From the NCBI GenBank assembly GCA_016721085.1, contig JADKJI010000013.1, forward strand, positions 62,001 through 126,000: a stretch of DNA of 64,000 nt, in the 5' to 3' direction. The position numbers were made by a program, and so were the translations under genes. Shown piece after piece: positions 37,771 to 48,630 of this stretch. Source of the DNA: Chitinophagaceae bacterium. Lineage in GTDB: Bacteria; Bacteroidota; Bacteroidia; Chitinophagales; Chitinophagaceae. The notes beneath the pieces were generated by a model. It worked only from the letters and a program-made list of their open reading frames with translations. It was not told the origin of the DNA and did not search any database. Within the stretch, counting starts at the first letter, position 1, and the number at the start of each line of letters is the position of its first letter.

Positions 37771-37982
37771 AGAGTTACAAGTTTTAAGTAATAAGTTGTA
37801 AGTGTGTTCCTGCTAAACCAGGGAGGTTATAAGTTGTAAGTTTTAGGTTATAAGTATGTGCCTGCTAAACCCAATGTTCATTATACAAATAGGAAATTCA
37901 CACATTCAGACTCAAAACTTATTACTTACTACTTATTACTTAATACTTACTACTTATTACTTATTACTTATTACTTACAACT
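37771..37982. repeat. intergenic repeat spacer 2
   Basis: Left tract GTTACAAGTTTTAAGTAATA, a duplicated block around CCTGCTAAACC (37808-37818 and 37861-37871), the core with TTCACACATTCAGACTC (about 37894-37911) and a right tract of about nine TTACTTA/TTACTAC heptamers ending at the stop codon of permease 5. The left and right tracts are imperfect inverted complements. Confidence 0.75.
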
Positions 37983-37983
37983 C

Positions 37984-40404
37984 TCATTCCGCCCTAAGGC
38001 TCCTCACCGGATTCGCTACCGCCGCCTTAATAGCTTTAAAGCTTACAGTAATCAGAGTAATTAGAATGGCTACGCCTGCAGCCATCACAAATACCCAGAT
38101 ACTTATATCAATACGATAAGCGAAATCCTGCAGCCACTTACTCATCATCCACCAGGCAAAAGGAACAGCAATGACAAATGAAATGGCAACTAACTTGAGG
38201 AAGTCCTTTGTCAACAAGGCAACAATCCCCGATTCAGTAGCTCCCAAAACTTTTCGTATACCAATTTCTTTTACTCGCTGCTCAGCCGTAAAGGTTGATA
38301 ATCCAAATAACCCTAAGCAGGCTACCAATATGGTCAGCAGGGCAAATACACCTAGTAACTTTGCCGTCTTCTGTTCCGCCATATAAGTATTATTAAAACG
38401 ATCATCCAGAAAAGAATAAGCCATGGGCGCCTCTGCCTTGAGCGACTTCCATTCCTTATCCATATAACTAATCAAACCTGAAACATCCCCTGTTTTGGTT
38501 TTTATTATCATTGTACTTGCTCCCTGTCCCAATACCATTACAAGGGGTGATATCTTTTCATGCAATGATTTAAAATGAAAGTCTTTTATAACGCCAACCA
38601 CATTAAGCATTTTTACAGTTCCATCATTATCCCTGTTAGTTAGCACTTTCCCGATAGCATTCGATTCCCATCCGAAAGTTTTGGCGGCAGTTTCATTTAA
38701 GATTACTGCAGAAGAATCGGTTCCGAAAGTGCGGGAGAAATTGCGTCCGGCAACCAATTCCATTCCCAAAGTGGAGATATAATCATAATCCACATCATAG
38801 CGAAGTGTCTTTATCATCTCACTTGATTCACCACCCGGACTAACAAAAAAATTATTATTATATGAATCACCAGCAGGAACATATCCTGAAGTACTGACGC
38901 TTAAAACCCTGCTATCCTGTAATAACTTTTGCTTGAACACTTCCTGTCTATCTCCTAATAACCACATTTCTGGCAATACCATTACCTGGCTCTTATCATA
39001 ACCCAATTTCTTAGTCTGGATATATTCTAATTGCTTATAGACTATTGTAGTACCTACAATAAGTGAAATGGAAATGAAAAACTGAAAAACAACCAAGCCG
39101 TTTCTAAAGAATGAATTTTGGCGGCTATTTGAGAACCTTCCTTTAAGCACTGCAACAGGTTTGAAGGAAGAAAGATAAAATGCAGGATAACTACCTGCTA
39201 ATATACCAGTGACCAAGCCGATTCCGATAAGTGCAGGAATCAGCCATAATGTTTGAGAAAACTGAAACCCTAATTGCTTTCCAGAAATTTCATTGAAGTA
39301 GGGAAGGAAAGCATACACCAATACAATTGCAACTAGTAAGGACAGCGAACTGATCAATATCGACTCTACCAAAAACTGCCTTATCAACTGAGGTTTCAGT
39401 GAACCCATCACTTTTCTTATTCCCACTTCCTTTGCTCTCTTAGAAGCACCAGCAGTAGAAAGGTTCATGAAATTGATACAGGCTATAAGTAACATGAAAA
39501 TCGCTATAGCTCCAAAAAGGTAGAGATATCTAATATCACCAGCTGGTTTAAGATCGAAGGCAAAATTGGAATGCAAATGGATATCGGTTAGTCGCTGCAA
39601 TGAAAATCCAACATCATTTCCTGTATTACGGAATTGCTGCAAGCTCATACCAAATGCCTGCTGCAATTGGTCACTCATATACTTATCGACTAATTGAGGA
39701 AGTTTGGCTTCGAGGTTCTTATAATTATAGCCAACTGGTAAAACGAAATAGGTATAAAATTCAGATTCCATCCATGATGTGGAACGGGAACCTTCAAAGC
39801 CTGACATCGAAGCGAAAAAGTCGAATTTGAAATGTGAATTGGCTGGAACTGGTTTTATTACACCAGCTACTTTGAAAAGTGAATTGGAGCTTTTTACTGC
39901 AAGGGTTTTACCCAGTGGATCAGAATCTCCAAAATATTTCTTAGCAATATCTGTCGTAATAATGATATTGTTAGGTTCCAGCAAGGCAGTTTTAGCATCA
40001 CCCTCAATCAAAGGCAATGTGAAAACCTGAAAGAAGTTTGAATCTACATAAGCAAAGCCATCTTCTTTAAAGCTCTTCTCTCCATAACTCATTATAGGTG
40101 ACCCTACCCTTCTTATTCTTGTCGCTTCTTTCACTTCCGGAAATTCTGCCTTCGACGCTTGTGCCACGGGAGGCATTACAGTTGATTCATTAATGTTCTG
40201 TCCTTTCATTTTACCATGAAAGGTGATACGCACTATCTGATCCGCTTTTTCATTATACTTATCATAGCTCAGTTCATCCTGTATGAAAAGAACTATTACC
40301 AAGCAGGTAGCAATTCCCGCTGCCAATCCAAAAATATTGATAGCAGTGAACGCCTTGTTCCGGAAAAGGCTTCGAGCGGCGATCTTAAAATAGTTCTTGA
40401 GCAT
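37984..40404 (-). CDS. FtsX/MacB-type ABC permease 5 of 11
   Basis: An 806-residue permease starting MLKNYFKIAARSLFRNKAF, with helix 1 and then LSYDKYNEKADQIVRI. FtsX signatures are KEVGIRKVMGSL (about 335) and KEIGIRKVLGAT (about 725). It ends NPVRSLRAE, slightly different from the others at protein level although its DNA shares the CCTCACCGGATTCGC block. The first periplasmic domain contains the FKVAGVIKPVPANSHFKFDF segment typical of the family, close in sequence to permease 11 in this region. It is flanked by spacers 2 and 3 and is intact. Confidence 0.9.
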   Translation of the reverse strand: MLKNYFKIAARSLFRNKAFTAINIFGLAAGIATCLVIVLFIQDELSYDKYNEKADQIVRITFHGKMKGQNINESTVMPPVAQASKAEFPEVKEATRIRRVGSPIMSYGEKSFKEDGFAYVDSNFFQVFTLPLIEGDAKTALLEPNNIIITTDIAKKYFGDSDPLGKTLAVKSSNSLFKVAGVIKPVPANSHFKFDFFASMSGFEGSRSTSWMESEFYTYFVLPVGYNYKNLEAKLPQLVDKYMSDQLQQAFGMSLQQFRNTGNDVGFSLQRLTDIHLHSNFAFDLKPAGDIRYLYLFGAIAIFMLLIACINFMNLSTAGASKRAKEVGIRKVMGSLKPQLIRQFLVESILISSLSLLVAIVLVYAFLPYFNEISGKQLGFQFSQTLWLIPALIGIGLVTGILAGSYPAFYLSSFKPVAVLKGRFSNSRQNSFFRNGLVVFQFFISISLIVGTTIVYKQLEYIQTKKLGYDKSQVMVLPEMWLLGDRQEVFKQKLLQDSRVLSVSTSGYVPAGDSYNNNFFVSPGGESSEMIKTLRYDVDYDYISTLGMELVAGRNFSRTFGTDSSAVILNETAAKTFGWESNAIGKVLTNRDNDGTVKMLNVVGVIKDFHFKSLHEKISPLVMVLGQGASTMIIKTKTGDVSGLISYMDKEWKSLKAEAPMAYSFLDDRFNNTYMAEQKTAKLLGVFALLTILVACLGLFGLSTFTAEQRVKEIGIRKVLGATESGIVALLTKDFLKLVAISFVIAVPFAWWMMSKWLQDFAYRIDISIWVFVMAAGVAILITLITVSFKAIKAAVANPVRSLRAE

Positions 40405-40433
40405 GAATCAATTATTTAAATGCCTTTTAAATT

Positions 40434-40620
40434 GGTTATAAGTTTTACGTTGTAAGTTTTAAGTATGTTTCTGCTAAACCCAATATCCAGTATACAAATA
40501 GGAAACTCATACATACAGACTCAAAACTTATAACTTATTACTTTTAACTTATTACTTACTACTTACCACTTACTACTTACCACTTACTACTTATTACTTA
40601 TTACTTACCACTTACATCTC
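40434..40620. repeat. intergenic repeat spacer 3
   Basis: Left tract GGTTATAAGTTTTACGTTGT, one CTGCTAAACCC block (40472-40482), core CATACAGACTCAAAACTT (about 40512-40529) and the longest right tract: about 14 heptamers of TTACTTA/CCACTTA/CTACTTA type up to the permease 6 stop. Confidence 0.75.
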
Positions 40621-40625
40621 ACTCC

Positions 40626-43025
40626 TCACTCCGTCCGTAAACTCTTCACCGGATTCGCCACCGCGGCCTTTATCGCCTGATAACTCACGGTTACAATGGC
40701 AATACCAACCACCACTAGGGTTGCCAGTAAAAAGGTGGATACTCCCAAATGGATTCGAACAGGATAATTTTCCAACCACTTATTCATTGCCCACCAGGCG
40801 CAAGGGAAAGCTATTACTACTGAAATCAATACAAGCTTTACAAAACTGCCAGATAATTTCGTTGTAATACTCGACACAGAAGCACCCAGGACTTTCCTTA
40901 TACCTATTTCCTTAACCCTCTTTTCTGCTGCAAGTGTAGCCAATCCGAAGAGACCGATACAGGATATGAAGATGGTAAGCAAAGCTGCAAAAAGTATAAT
41001 CTGCTTCCATTTCTCCTCTGATTCATATTGAGCCCTGTTTAATGTTTCCTTGAAATCATATTTGAAAGGCATAAATGGCATCTCCTTTTTGAATACCTTT
41101 TCCATAAAATCTATAGCAGCAGTATGGTTGCCAGGTTTAAGTTTAACTATCAACTCGCCATAGTTATACTTAGGATGCATAACAAATAACATAGGTCTGA
41201 TCTTATTCAATAATGTTTCGAAATGATAATCCTTCACCACTCCTACTACATTGTATTTTATACTGTCATAAAAAAAATCAACTTGCTTCCCTATCGGGTC
41301 ATTCCATCCAGCCTCTTTAGCAAATGCTTCATTTATTAAAATAGACTGGGTTGAATCGGATGGGAAGGAAGGCGATAAGTTTCGGCCTTTTGCCAATTGC
41401 AACTGATAAGTCGCCAATAAGGATGTATCATAAACCTCCATTGCAAAGTTCATATCCTTACCATCAGCTTTTGCTATGGTATACCAATTACCACCTTGCC
41501 TTGCTGCGATATGCTCAATATCCGGGCTTTTCTTCAACTCAGTCTTTAATACACTCAATTCAGAAGCATTCATATGCCTGGACCTTAATAATACAACATC
41601 CTTATCCTTATATCCAAGATCTTGATTAGTCAATAAACTAAACTGCGAATAAATTGTGATAGTAGCTACTATAAGGAAACTGGCTAATGCAAACTGAAGT
41701 ACCACTAAGCCTTTTGAAAGAATATTCTTTCCAGTAAGCATCCGGCTCCTGTTATATAAGGATTCTACCGGGTCAAAGCGGGAAATCTGCAAAGCAGGAT
41801 AAAGTCCGGCTACCACCGATGTACCAACAAAGAGCAGAAAATACCCTATCACCAATTTTGCATCCAATAGATAGGTGAAGGAAAGAGCTTTATTAGATAA
41901 CGTGTTGAAATATGGAAGGAAAACCAATAATAATATCACAGCAAACAGAAAGGAGCAGAATGCAAGGAAGAAAGTTTCACCGAGGAACTGAATAATCAGT
42001 TGCTTCCTGTCCCCACCTATTGCTTTACGTATTCCGATCTCTTTGGCCCTTTTTAATGAACGAGCTATAGTAAGGTTAATGAAATTAATACAAGCGATTA
42101 TGAGAATGAAAATGGCAATACTTCCAAGAATACGGGTATAGATGGGATTACTGGCGTCTACTAATCCATTACTGGGAGGACATTCCTTACTCAAGTGCAT
42201 ATCAAGCAAAGGCTGGAGATGGTATTCCATCCTGTTCTTCATATCGAATTGCTTCCTTGCATCGGCTATCTCTGTGGCAGCTGTTGATTCGTAAATCTGT
42301 TTAAACTTAGTTTCTACTCTTGCTATATCTGCATGCTCATCAAGCAGGACAAATGTGTTCAGATAGAAATTTAACCATTGCATATCTCCCTTTCCATCGC
42401 GCATATTCAACTTCATAGGAAGCAGAATAGATATCTTGATAGAAGAATTCTGGGGAGATTTTGGAACAATACCTGTAACCTTAAACGGTTCAAAACTACC
42501 TTTTTCCCCTAAAGGCAATTCAAGTATTTCACCAATAACGTCAGTCTTACCGAATAATTTTTTTGCAATTTCTTCATTAAGGACCACACTATTGGGATCA
42601 ACCAAAGCAGTCTTGGGATCACCCGATTTCATAGGAAAGGAAAATACTGAAAAGAAATTCTCATCAGTATACAGTGCATCCTCTTCAAATACGTGAGTGC
42701 CGATCTTTATAGGTAAATGTTCACTTTGTACCCGTACAAAATCCTTTACTTCCGGAACTTCCCTCTTAAAATTCGGGCCCTGCACCATTCCGGTATTCCC
42801 ATCAACATATTCCAACTTATTTTCCGGAGTAAACTCGCTTCGGGTCAATCGATAAAGTTGAGGAGCTTTTTCATGAAACCGGTCATAACTCACTTCATCC
42901 TTTGCATAAAGAACTATCAGCATACAACAAGCCAGCCCAACACTCAAGCCGGCAATATTGATAAACGAAAATAGCTTGCCTCTTAAGAGGTTTCGCCATG
43001 CGGTTTTGAAATAGTTTTTTAGCAT
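40626..43025 (-). CDS. FtsX/MacB-type ABC permease 6 of 11
   Basis: A 799-residue permease starting MLKNYFKTAWRNLLRGKLF. Helix 1 leads to VSYDRFHEKAPQLYRLT. FtsX signatures are KEIGIRKAIGGD (about 335) and KEIGIRKVLGAS (about 720). It ends NPVKSLRTE. The second periplasmic domain has a shortened start (RSRHMNASELSVLKTEL) and a QVDFFYDSIKYNVVGVVKDYHF strand near residue 590; the VVKDYHF or VVKDFHF motif occurs in every copy and is a useful marker. Repeat spacers lie on both sides and no frame damage is visible. Confidence 0.9.
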   Translation of the reverse strand: MLKNYFKTAWRNLLRGKLFSFINIAGLSVGLACCMLIVLYAKDEVSYDRFHEKAPQLYRLTRSEFTPENKLEYVDGNTGMVQGPNFKREVPEVKDFVRVQSEHLPIKIGTHVFEEDALYTDENFFSVFSFPMKSGDPKTALVDPNSVVLNEEIAKKLFGKTDVIGEILELPLGEKGSFEPFKVTGIVPKSPQNSSIKISILLPMKLNMRDGKGDMQWLNFYLNTFVLLDEHADIARVETKFKQIYESTAATEIADARKQFDMKNRMEYHLQPLLDMHLSKECPPSNGLVDASNPIYTRILGSIAIFILIIACINFINLTIARSLKRAKEIGIRKAIGGDRKQLIIQFLGETFFLAFCSFLFAVILLLVFLPYFNTLSNKALSFTYLLDAKLVIGYFLLFVGTSVVAGLYPALQISRFDPVESLYNRSRMLTGKNILSKGLVVLQFALASFLIVATITIYSQFSLLTNQDLGYKDKDVVLLRSRHMNASELSVLKTELKKSPDIEHIAARQGGNWYTIAKADGKDMNFAMEVYDTSLLATYQLQLAKGRNLSPSFPSDSTQSILINEAFAKEAGWNDPIGKQVDFFYDSIKYNVVGVVKDYHFETLLNKIRPMLFVMHPKYNYGELIVKLKPGNHTAAIDFMEKVFKKEMPFMPFKYDFKETLNRAQYESEEKWKQIILFAALLTIFISCIGLFGLATLAAEKRVKEIGIRKVLGASVSSITTKLSGSFVKLVLISVVIAFPCAWWAMNKWLENYPVRIHLGVSTFLLATLVVVGIAIVTVSYQAIKAAVANPVKSLRTE

Positions 43026-43049
43026 GATTCCAATTTTTAAAATGTCTCT

Positions 43050-43246
43050 ATATAAGTTCTACGTTAGTTGTAAGTATGTTCCTGCTAAACCCTAGAAGTT
43101 ATAAGTTTTAAGTTATATGTTTTAAGTATGTACCTCATAAACCCAATATCCAATACAAGAATAGCGAACTAGTGCAATCAGACTCAAAACTTATTACTTA
43201 CCACTCATTACTTATCACTTACTACTTACTACTTATTACTTACTAC
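43050..43246. repeat. intergenic repeat spacer 4
   Basis: Left tract with two CCTGCTAAACC-like blocks (43080-43090 and 43134-43146), core AGTGCAATCAGACTCAAAAC (about 43171-43190) and a right tract of about seven TTACTTA-type heptamers to the permease 7 stop. Confidence 0.75.
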
Positions 43247-45353
43247 TCACTCTGTTCTCAACGACTTCACCGGATTCGCCACGGCTGCCTTTATTGCCTG
43301 ATAACTAACAGTCAGCAAAGCAATGAGAACAGCCCCACCACCCGAAATACCGAATATCCACCACGATATATCTGTGCGATAAGAAAATTGCTGCAACCAT
43401 GTATGCATTCCCCAATACCCCAATGGAGCGGCTAGAATAAACGAAACCAATACGAGCTTCAGGAAATCATAAGATAACAATCCTGTTATACTGGTAACAG
43501 AAGCTCCCATAACCTTACGAACTCCTATCTCCTTAATTCTGTTTTCAGCCATATAACTGGCTAATCCAAAAAGACCCAGACAGGAAATAACTATTGTAAA
43601 AAGTGCAAATAATGTTGCGAGCTTTCCGGTACGCCTTTCATTATCGAACTTCTTCGAATACTCCTCATCTACAAAACGATAATTAAATGGATAAGAAGGA
43701 TTGTATTTATTGAATATCTTCTCAATTACCGGAATTGCCTGTGCAGTACTTACTTTATCAGCTATTCGTAAATGAATAACGTTAAACCAACCCTTCGCCC
43801 CAGCAATAAATAATGGGTCTGTTGATCCATAGGGAGAAGTGAGTATAAAGTCTTTAACCACACCAACAATCGTCCACTCCTGCCCCATATCTTTTACCAC
43901 TTCACCAATAGGGTTTTTGAAGCCCATTAACTTTACTGAAGACTCATTAATGATTGCAGCGTTTGAATCGGCTGGGTGATTGGCAAGATCAATATCCCTT
44001 CCAGCCACTAATTCCATACCTACAGTTTTTACTATGGCATCGTCTGCACAAAATCGGTCGATAACTGTTTTATTATTCGGGTCCTTACCCTTCCATTCAA
44101 TACCCCAGGTATTGCTCCAACCTTCTGTAATGGGAGCACTGGTTTTTGAAACAGACTGCACCATACCACTTGCCATCAATTCATTCCTAATAACAGTATA
44201 GTTCTTCTGCACATCCCCTTCCATAAAATGATAAACAAGATTGGCTTTCTTATATCCGTTCTGCCTGTCCTGTGCTTTTTGTATCTGCATCCTTATTACC
44301 AACGTTGCTATAATAAGCAGAATAGCGAAAGTGAATTGTCCTACAACCAATACCTTCCTAGGTGTTATACTAGCCTGAACAGATTTAAAACCTCCTTTTA
44401 TAACCTTTATTGGTCTGAAAGAAGACAGGTAGATGGCAGGATAACTGCCAGCTAATAACCCCGTAATCAGTACAAAAGCAAGTCCATATATCCAGAAGAG
44501 TGGATTATTGAAATCAAGGAAGAGTTTTTTATCAACCAATGTATTGAAAGATGACAGGGTAAGAAATACGATCAATACAGCCAAGCATGCTGATAACAAT
44601 GAAATGAATATTGACTCACCCATAAACTGAGCTATTAAAGAGGCTCGAGGGGCACCTACCACTTTTCGTATTCCCACCTCCTTTGCTCTTTTTTCACTTC
44701 TTGCTGTGCTCAGATTCATGAAATTTATACAGGCTACCAATAGAATGAAGGCGGCAATTATTCCGAATAATTTTACAATATCTATGCGCCCTCCTGTCTC
44801 AATCCCGTTTTCAAATTTGCCATGGAGATGTACACGGGTTAGTGGATACAAGAAAGTTTCCATTGTGGCCTCCTCCTTATCATATTCTTTACGAAGTGTT
44901 TTTAGTTTAGGATTGAGTGCGGCAACTGAGGCATTCGTTTTTAATTTAACATAGGTGGTAGTGGAATTATTGCCCCAATTCTCATCATCGCCTCCTATAG
45001 TTCTTAGATATGACCAAGGCAAAAGAAATTCAAAATTGAAACTGCTGTTGGAAGGCATATTCTTTATAACAGCCGACACTGTAAAATCGTCGGTATTATC
45101 AACTTTCACCACTTTCCCAATTGGATCTTCTGACCCGAACATTTTCTGAGCAAATGCTTCAGTAATCACCACTGAATTAGGATTATTCAAAGCATTTCTA
45201 ATATCCCCCTTAATTGCAGGAAAAGAAAATGATCCATAGCAGAATGAAAATAGCCGCCGACATTCCAATCGCTAATCCTGATATATTCAGAATGGAAAAC
45301 CCTTTTTTTCGTATAAGGTTCCGCCAGGTTAGGAGGAAGAAATTTTTTAGCAT
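43247..45353 (-). pseudogene. FtsX/MacB-type ABC permease 7 of 11, out-of-frame deletion near the N-terminus
   Basis: The start is recognisable at 45353 (MLKNFFLLTWRNLIRKKGF, helix 1 GLAIGMSAAIFILLW). Directly after the helix, near 45230-45240, the sequence jumps to FSFPAIKGDIRNALNNPNSVV, which in intact copies lies about 110 residues later. The jump also changes frame, so the start reads into a stop after a few codons while the 673-residue downstream frame (43247-45268) has no native start. The rest is intact: FtsX signatures KEVGIRKVVGAP and KEIGVRKVMGAS, and the tail NPVKSLRTE. The missing part is the YDRFH motif and the first third of the first periplasmic domain. It is a damaged copy unless this is an assembly error. 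Confidence 0.8.
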
Positions 45354-45380
45354 GATTCAATAATTTTAAATATCCCTTTA

Positions 45381-45594
45381 GTAGTTATAAGTTTTAAGTT
45401 GTAAGTTTTAAGTATGTACCTGCTAAACCCTAGAAGTCATAAGTCATATGTTTTACGTTATAAGTATGTCCCTTCTAAATACGATATCCAGCATACAATT
45501 AGGAAATTCACACTTTCAATCTCAAAACTTACTACTTATTACTTACCACTTATTACTTATTACTTATTACTTATTACTTATTACTTACAACTCA
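45381..45594. repeat. intergenic repeat spacer 5
   Basis: Left tract GTAGTTATAAGTTTTAAGTT, a CCTGCTAAACC block (45419-45429), a second degenerate block (CCTTCTAAATACG), core TTCACACTTTCAATCTC (about 45508-45524) and a right tract of about nine TTACTTA-type heptamers before the permease 8 stop. Confidence 0.75.
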
Positions 45595-45597
45595 ACC

Positions 45598-47991
45598 TCA
45601 CTCCGTTCGCAAGCTCTTCACCGGATTCGCCACTGCTGCCTTTATTGCCTGAATACTTACAGTAAGCAATGCAATAGCTACTGCCGAGATACCTGCAACA
45701 ATGAAAAACCAATAACTTAAATCAATTCTGTACACAAATCCTTGCAACCACTTATTCATAGCCCAGTATGCAATTGGACAAGCAATCACAAAGGCAATCA
45801 GCACCAGCTTAAGGAATGTATTGGAAATAAGGAACACGATATTAGTGGCAGAAGCTCCAATTACTTTACGAACTCCTATTTCCTTTACCCTTTGCTTAAC
45901 AGTATAGGCTGATAATCCGAACAGACCCAAACAGGCTAAGAGCAATGCAATACCTGCAAACACATTAAACACTTTGCCAGTCTTCATTTCAGAGTCGTAC
46001 ATACGATTGTAGTCGTCATCTACAAATCGATATTCGAATGGGCGATGAGGAGCAAAACCTTTCCATTGTGCCGCAAGAAAATCCATGGTCTTAGAAAGAT
46101 TCTGGCCATTCACTTTCACCAGCATTTCAGAACCCCAACCATCTTGAAATAAAACCAAAGGTTGGATAGCGGTATGCAATGAAGCAAAATGAAAATCCTT
46201 TACTACAGCTTTTATCTCACCCGGCCGCTGTTCACCTAACATCATCTTCTGGCCAATAGCTTCTTCCGGTGTCCAACCTAAATTTTTAGCAGCAGTCTCA
46301 TTAATTATAAAATGATGATAATTCTTGCTCTGGTCTTTTTGGGAAGCATCTAGCATATCCTGATGGGTAAGGTCCGCCCCAGCCAAAATCGTTAATCCAT
46401 TAACTTTTACAAACTCCTCATCAATCTGTCCTGCATTTACCCCTACTTCTGCAGTTACACCTGGAACAAGTCCTTTCTCCATAGAATAACCTCCAATAAT
46501 AGCTACAGGACTTGAATCTGCTACAGATACACCAAGAATATCAGGATTAGATTTCAAGACCTGCTTCACATAATCCTTTTTATCTAAAATTTTCATATCG
46601 ATAGGCATAACTATCACATGATCCCTATCATAACCTAATTTCTTATTCTGTATAAAATATAATTGTCCGCTAATCACTAATGTTGAAATGATGAGGAATA
46701 CTGATACCACAAACTGGAACACTATAAGAGACTTTCTTAGCATTGTTCCTGAAGAAGTGTTTTTGAAAGATCCCTTTAATACTTTTACTGGCTGGAAATT
46801 TGACAATACCAAGGCAGGATAACTTCCTGCCAATAAGGAAATCACCAATACTAGAAACATGGCTGTACCAAGAATTGGCCAATTGAATAATGAAGACATC
46901 TTAAGGAAAGAGCCTGACAGTTGGTTAAATGCAGGAAGTAGCAATGCCGCAAAACCAATACTTATTAGTAAGGAAAGGAAACAAAGTACAAAAGACTCAC
47001 TTATAAACTGGCGGAACAATTGGTATCTGCCAGCGCCTGCAACTTTTCGTACTCCTACTTCCCTTGCCCTTTCGATAGACCTTGCGGTACTCAGGTTGAT
47101 ATAAGTAAAGCAGGCAATAATCAACACCAACAAAGCGATAGCTCCGATTATATATACATATACAATATTACTGTTGGGAACTATTGCATCATAAGGGGAA
47201 TAAAGATGAATTCTGGTGAATGGTTCTAAATCATAAGTAACATTAACTCCCTTCTCATTTATCAATTCCTTTTTCATAAAAGGAGTGATTTTAGGCTGTA
47301 GCGTAGCCAATGAGGAAGGGGACTTTAATAATAGATACGTCGTATAATTGGCATTGAAATAGGTTTCTTCCTGAGCTGTACCCAATGAAGAAAACGAGGC
47401 TAGGAAATCAAAATCAATCTGCGAATTCGAAGGACAATCTTCTACTACACCTGTAACCTTAAAGGGCATTTGTCCACTGCCGATTAAAATGGTCTTCCCT
47501 ACAGCACTTTCTTCACCGAAATATTTCTTTGCTGAGGTGGCAGTAAGTACAATTTGATTTGGTGATTCCAATAAACTCTTTCTATTACCTTCAATTACTT
47601 GAAAATCGAATACATCAAAAAAAGTAGAATCAGCAAACACAAACCCTTTCTCATTAAAAACCTTATCCCCCAGTCTCACCAATCGTCCTTCGTGCGATAC
47701 ACGAACACCACTTTCCACTTCTGGAAAATTTCTCTTGAATGAAGGCAAGACTTTTGTACTGGTATAATCGCCCTTCATTCCAGCACTACCATTAATGCTA
47801 TATTCCATGATCGCCCTTACAATACGGTCACTCTTAGAATGAAACCTATCGAAACTCAATTCATGCTGAATATGTAGTATCATCAAAAGACAACAGGTAA
47901 GGCCAGTAGCCAATCCAACAATATTAATTGCTGTAAATACCTTATGACGCATAAGGTTTCGAATCGCGATCTTGAAATAATTCTGAAACAT
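45598..47991 (-). CDS. FtsX/MacB-type ABC permease 8 of 11
   Basis: A 797-residue permease starting MFQNYFKIAIRNLMRHKVF. Helix 1 is followed by LSFDRFHSKSDRIVRA. FtsX signatures are REVGVRKVAGAG (about 320) and KEIGVRKVIGAS (about 715). It ends NPVKSLRTE. Its first FtsX bundle carries IIACFTYINLSTARS where the others have IIACINFMNLSTARS. The secreted CxxC protein gene (48017) ends 25 bp upstream and is co-oriented, so the two may form a pair. Spacer 5 follows its stop codon on the transcribed strand. It is intact. Confidence 0.9.
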   Translation of the reverse strand: MFQNYFKIAIRNLMRHKVFTAINIVGLATGLTCCLLMILHIQHELSFDRFHSKSDRIVRAIMEYSINGSAGMKGDYTSTKVLPSFKRNFPEVESGVRVSHEGRLVRLGDKVFNEKGFVFADSTFFDVFDFQVIEGNRKSLLESPNQIVLTATSAKKYFGEESAVGKTILIGSGQMPFKVTGVVEDCPSNSQIDFDFLASFSSLGTAQEETYFNANYTTYLLLKSPSSLATLQPKITPFMKKELINEKGVNVTYDLEPFTRIHLYSPYDAIVPNSNIVYVYIIGAIALLVLIIACFTYINLSTARSIERAREVGVRKVAGAGRYQLFRQFISESFVLCFLSLLISIGFAALLLPAFNQLSGSFLKMSSLFNWPILGTAMFLVLVISLLAGSYPALVLSNFQPVKVLKGSFKNTSSGTMLRKSLIVFQFVVSVFLIISTLVISGQLYFIQNKKLGYDRDHVIVMPIDMKILDKKDYVKQVLKSNPDILGVSVADSSPVAIIGGYSMEKGLVPGVTAEVGVNAGQIDEEFVKVNGLTILAGADLTHQDMLDASQKDQSKNYHHFIINETAAKNLGWTPEEAIGQKMMLGEQRPGEIKAVVKDFHFASLHTAIQPLVLFQDGWGSEMLVKVNGQNLSKTMDFLAAQWKGFAPHRPFEYRFVDDDYNRMYDSEMKTGKVFNVFAGIALLLACLGLFGLSAYTVKQRVKEIGVRKVIGASATNIVFLISNTFLKLVLIAFVIACPIAYWAMNKWLQGFVYRIDLSYWFFIVAGISAVAIALLTVSIQAIKAAVANPVKSLRTE

Positions 47992-48016
47992 AATCTCTAC
48001 ATTTCCTGGTTAAAAA

Positions 48017-48610
48017 TCATTTTTCAAACAATACAATCTTTTGCATATCTCCTGCCTTTATTTCCAGTTTTCCAGAAGTGATATTGTTATTTGTATCCTT
48101 ATATGTCCAGCTATAAATACCAGGAGTTAGTTTTATGTCTTCTTTCCAACTATGATCATCTTTATCCAAAGTCCTCGAGAAAGCATGGTTTATTTTATTA
48201 TTCTTGCCATCACCTCCTGACAATTGCAAAAAAGTGTCTCCACCACACATATTGCAACTGAAAGTAACCCAGCCAACAGGCTGGTTTTCTTCCTTTACAT
48301 CACAGGGGCTTCCCGACTGGGAAGAGGAACTTCCTCCATTAGAGCTACCGCCTTTCCCAACACTATTACCTTTCCCTTTTGTTGGAGTGCAGAACATCAT
48401 TGAAGAAATGACATCGGCTTCATAACTTTCAACTCCATTCTTTCCTTCAACTTTCACAATACCCTGTTCCATACTTTTTATCTTTCCAACCACTTTTACA
48501 CCTGATTTAAGGATGATGGTGTCTTGTGAAAAGGCTGTACTAAATGCACATATCAACACTAGCAAAAACCATAATGATGCGATTCTGGATAAATGAAATG
48601 TTTGTTTCAT
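48017..48610 (-). CDS. exported protein with CxxC motif, function unknown
   Basis: A 197-residue protein with an N-terminal signal peptide (about residues 10-29, ending TAFSQ). A small beta-strand segment (TIILKSGVKVVGKIKSMEQG) resembles the start of Sm-like or DUF-type exported Bacteroidota proteins. A Gly/Ser linker with SGSPCDV follows (about residues 78-103), then a beta-rich C-terminal domain with a CNMCGGD motif (about residue 118), WKEDIKLTPGIYSWTYKD and IKAGDMQKIVLF. The CxxC could bind metal or form a disulfide, which is an inference. It is placed between permeases 8 and 9, 25 bp before permease 8, and may be its accessory. I do not recognise a named family. Confidence 0.75.
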   Translation of the reverse strand: MKQTFHLSRIASLWFLLVLICAFSTAFSQDTIILKSGVKVVGKIKSMEQGIVKVEGKNGVESYEADVISSMMFCTPTKGKGNSVGKGGSSNGGSSSSQSGSPCDVKEENQPVGWVTFSCNMCGGDTFLQLSGGDGKNNKINHAFSRTLDKDDHSWKEDIKLTPGIYSWTYKDTNNNITSGKLEIKAGDMQKIVLFEK

Positions 48611-48630
48611 AAAAAATGTTTTAAAGGAAA

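Noticed and set aside
37856..45720. Plus-strand open frames rich in LITYYLLLITYYL at the permease spacers (near 37856, 43172 and 45414)
   Set aside because: They are translations of the TTACTTA heptamer tracts and run into antisense of permease genes; no start context or family resemblance.
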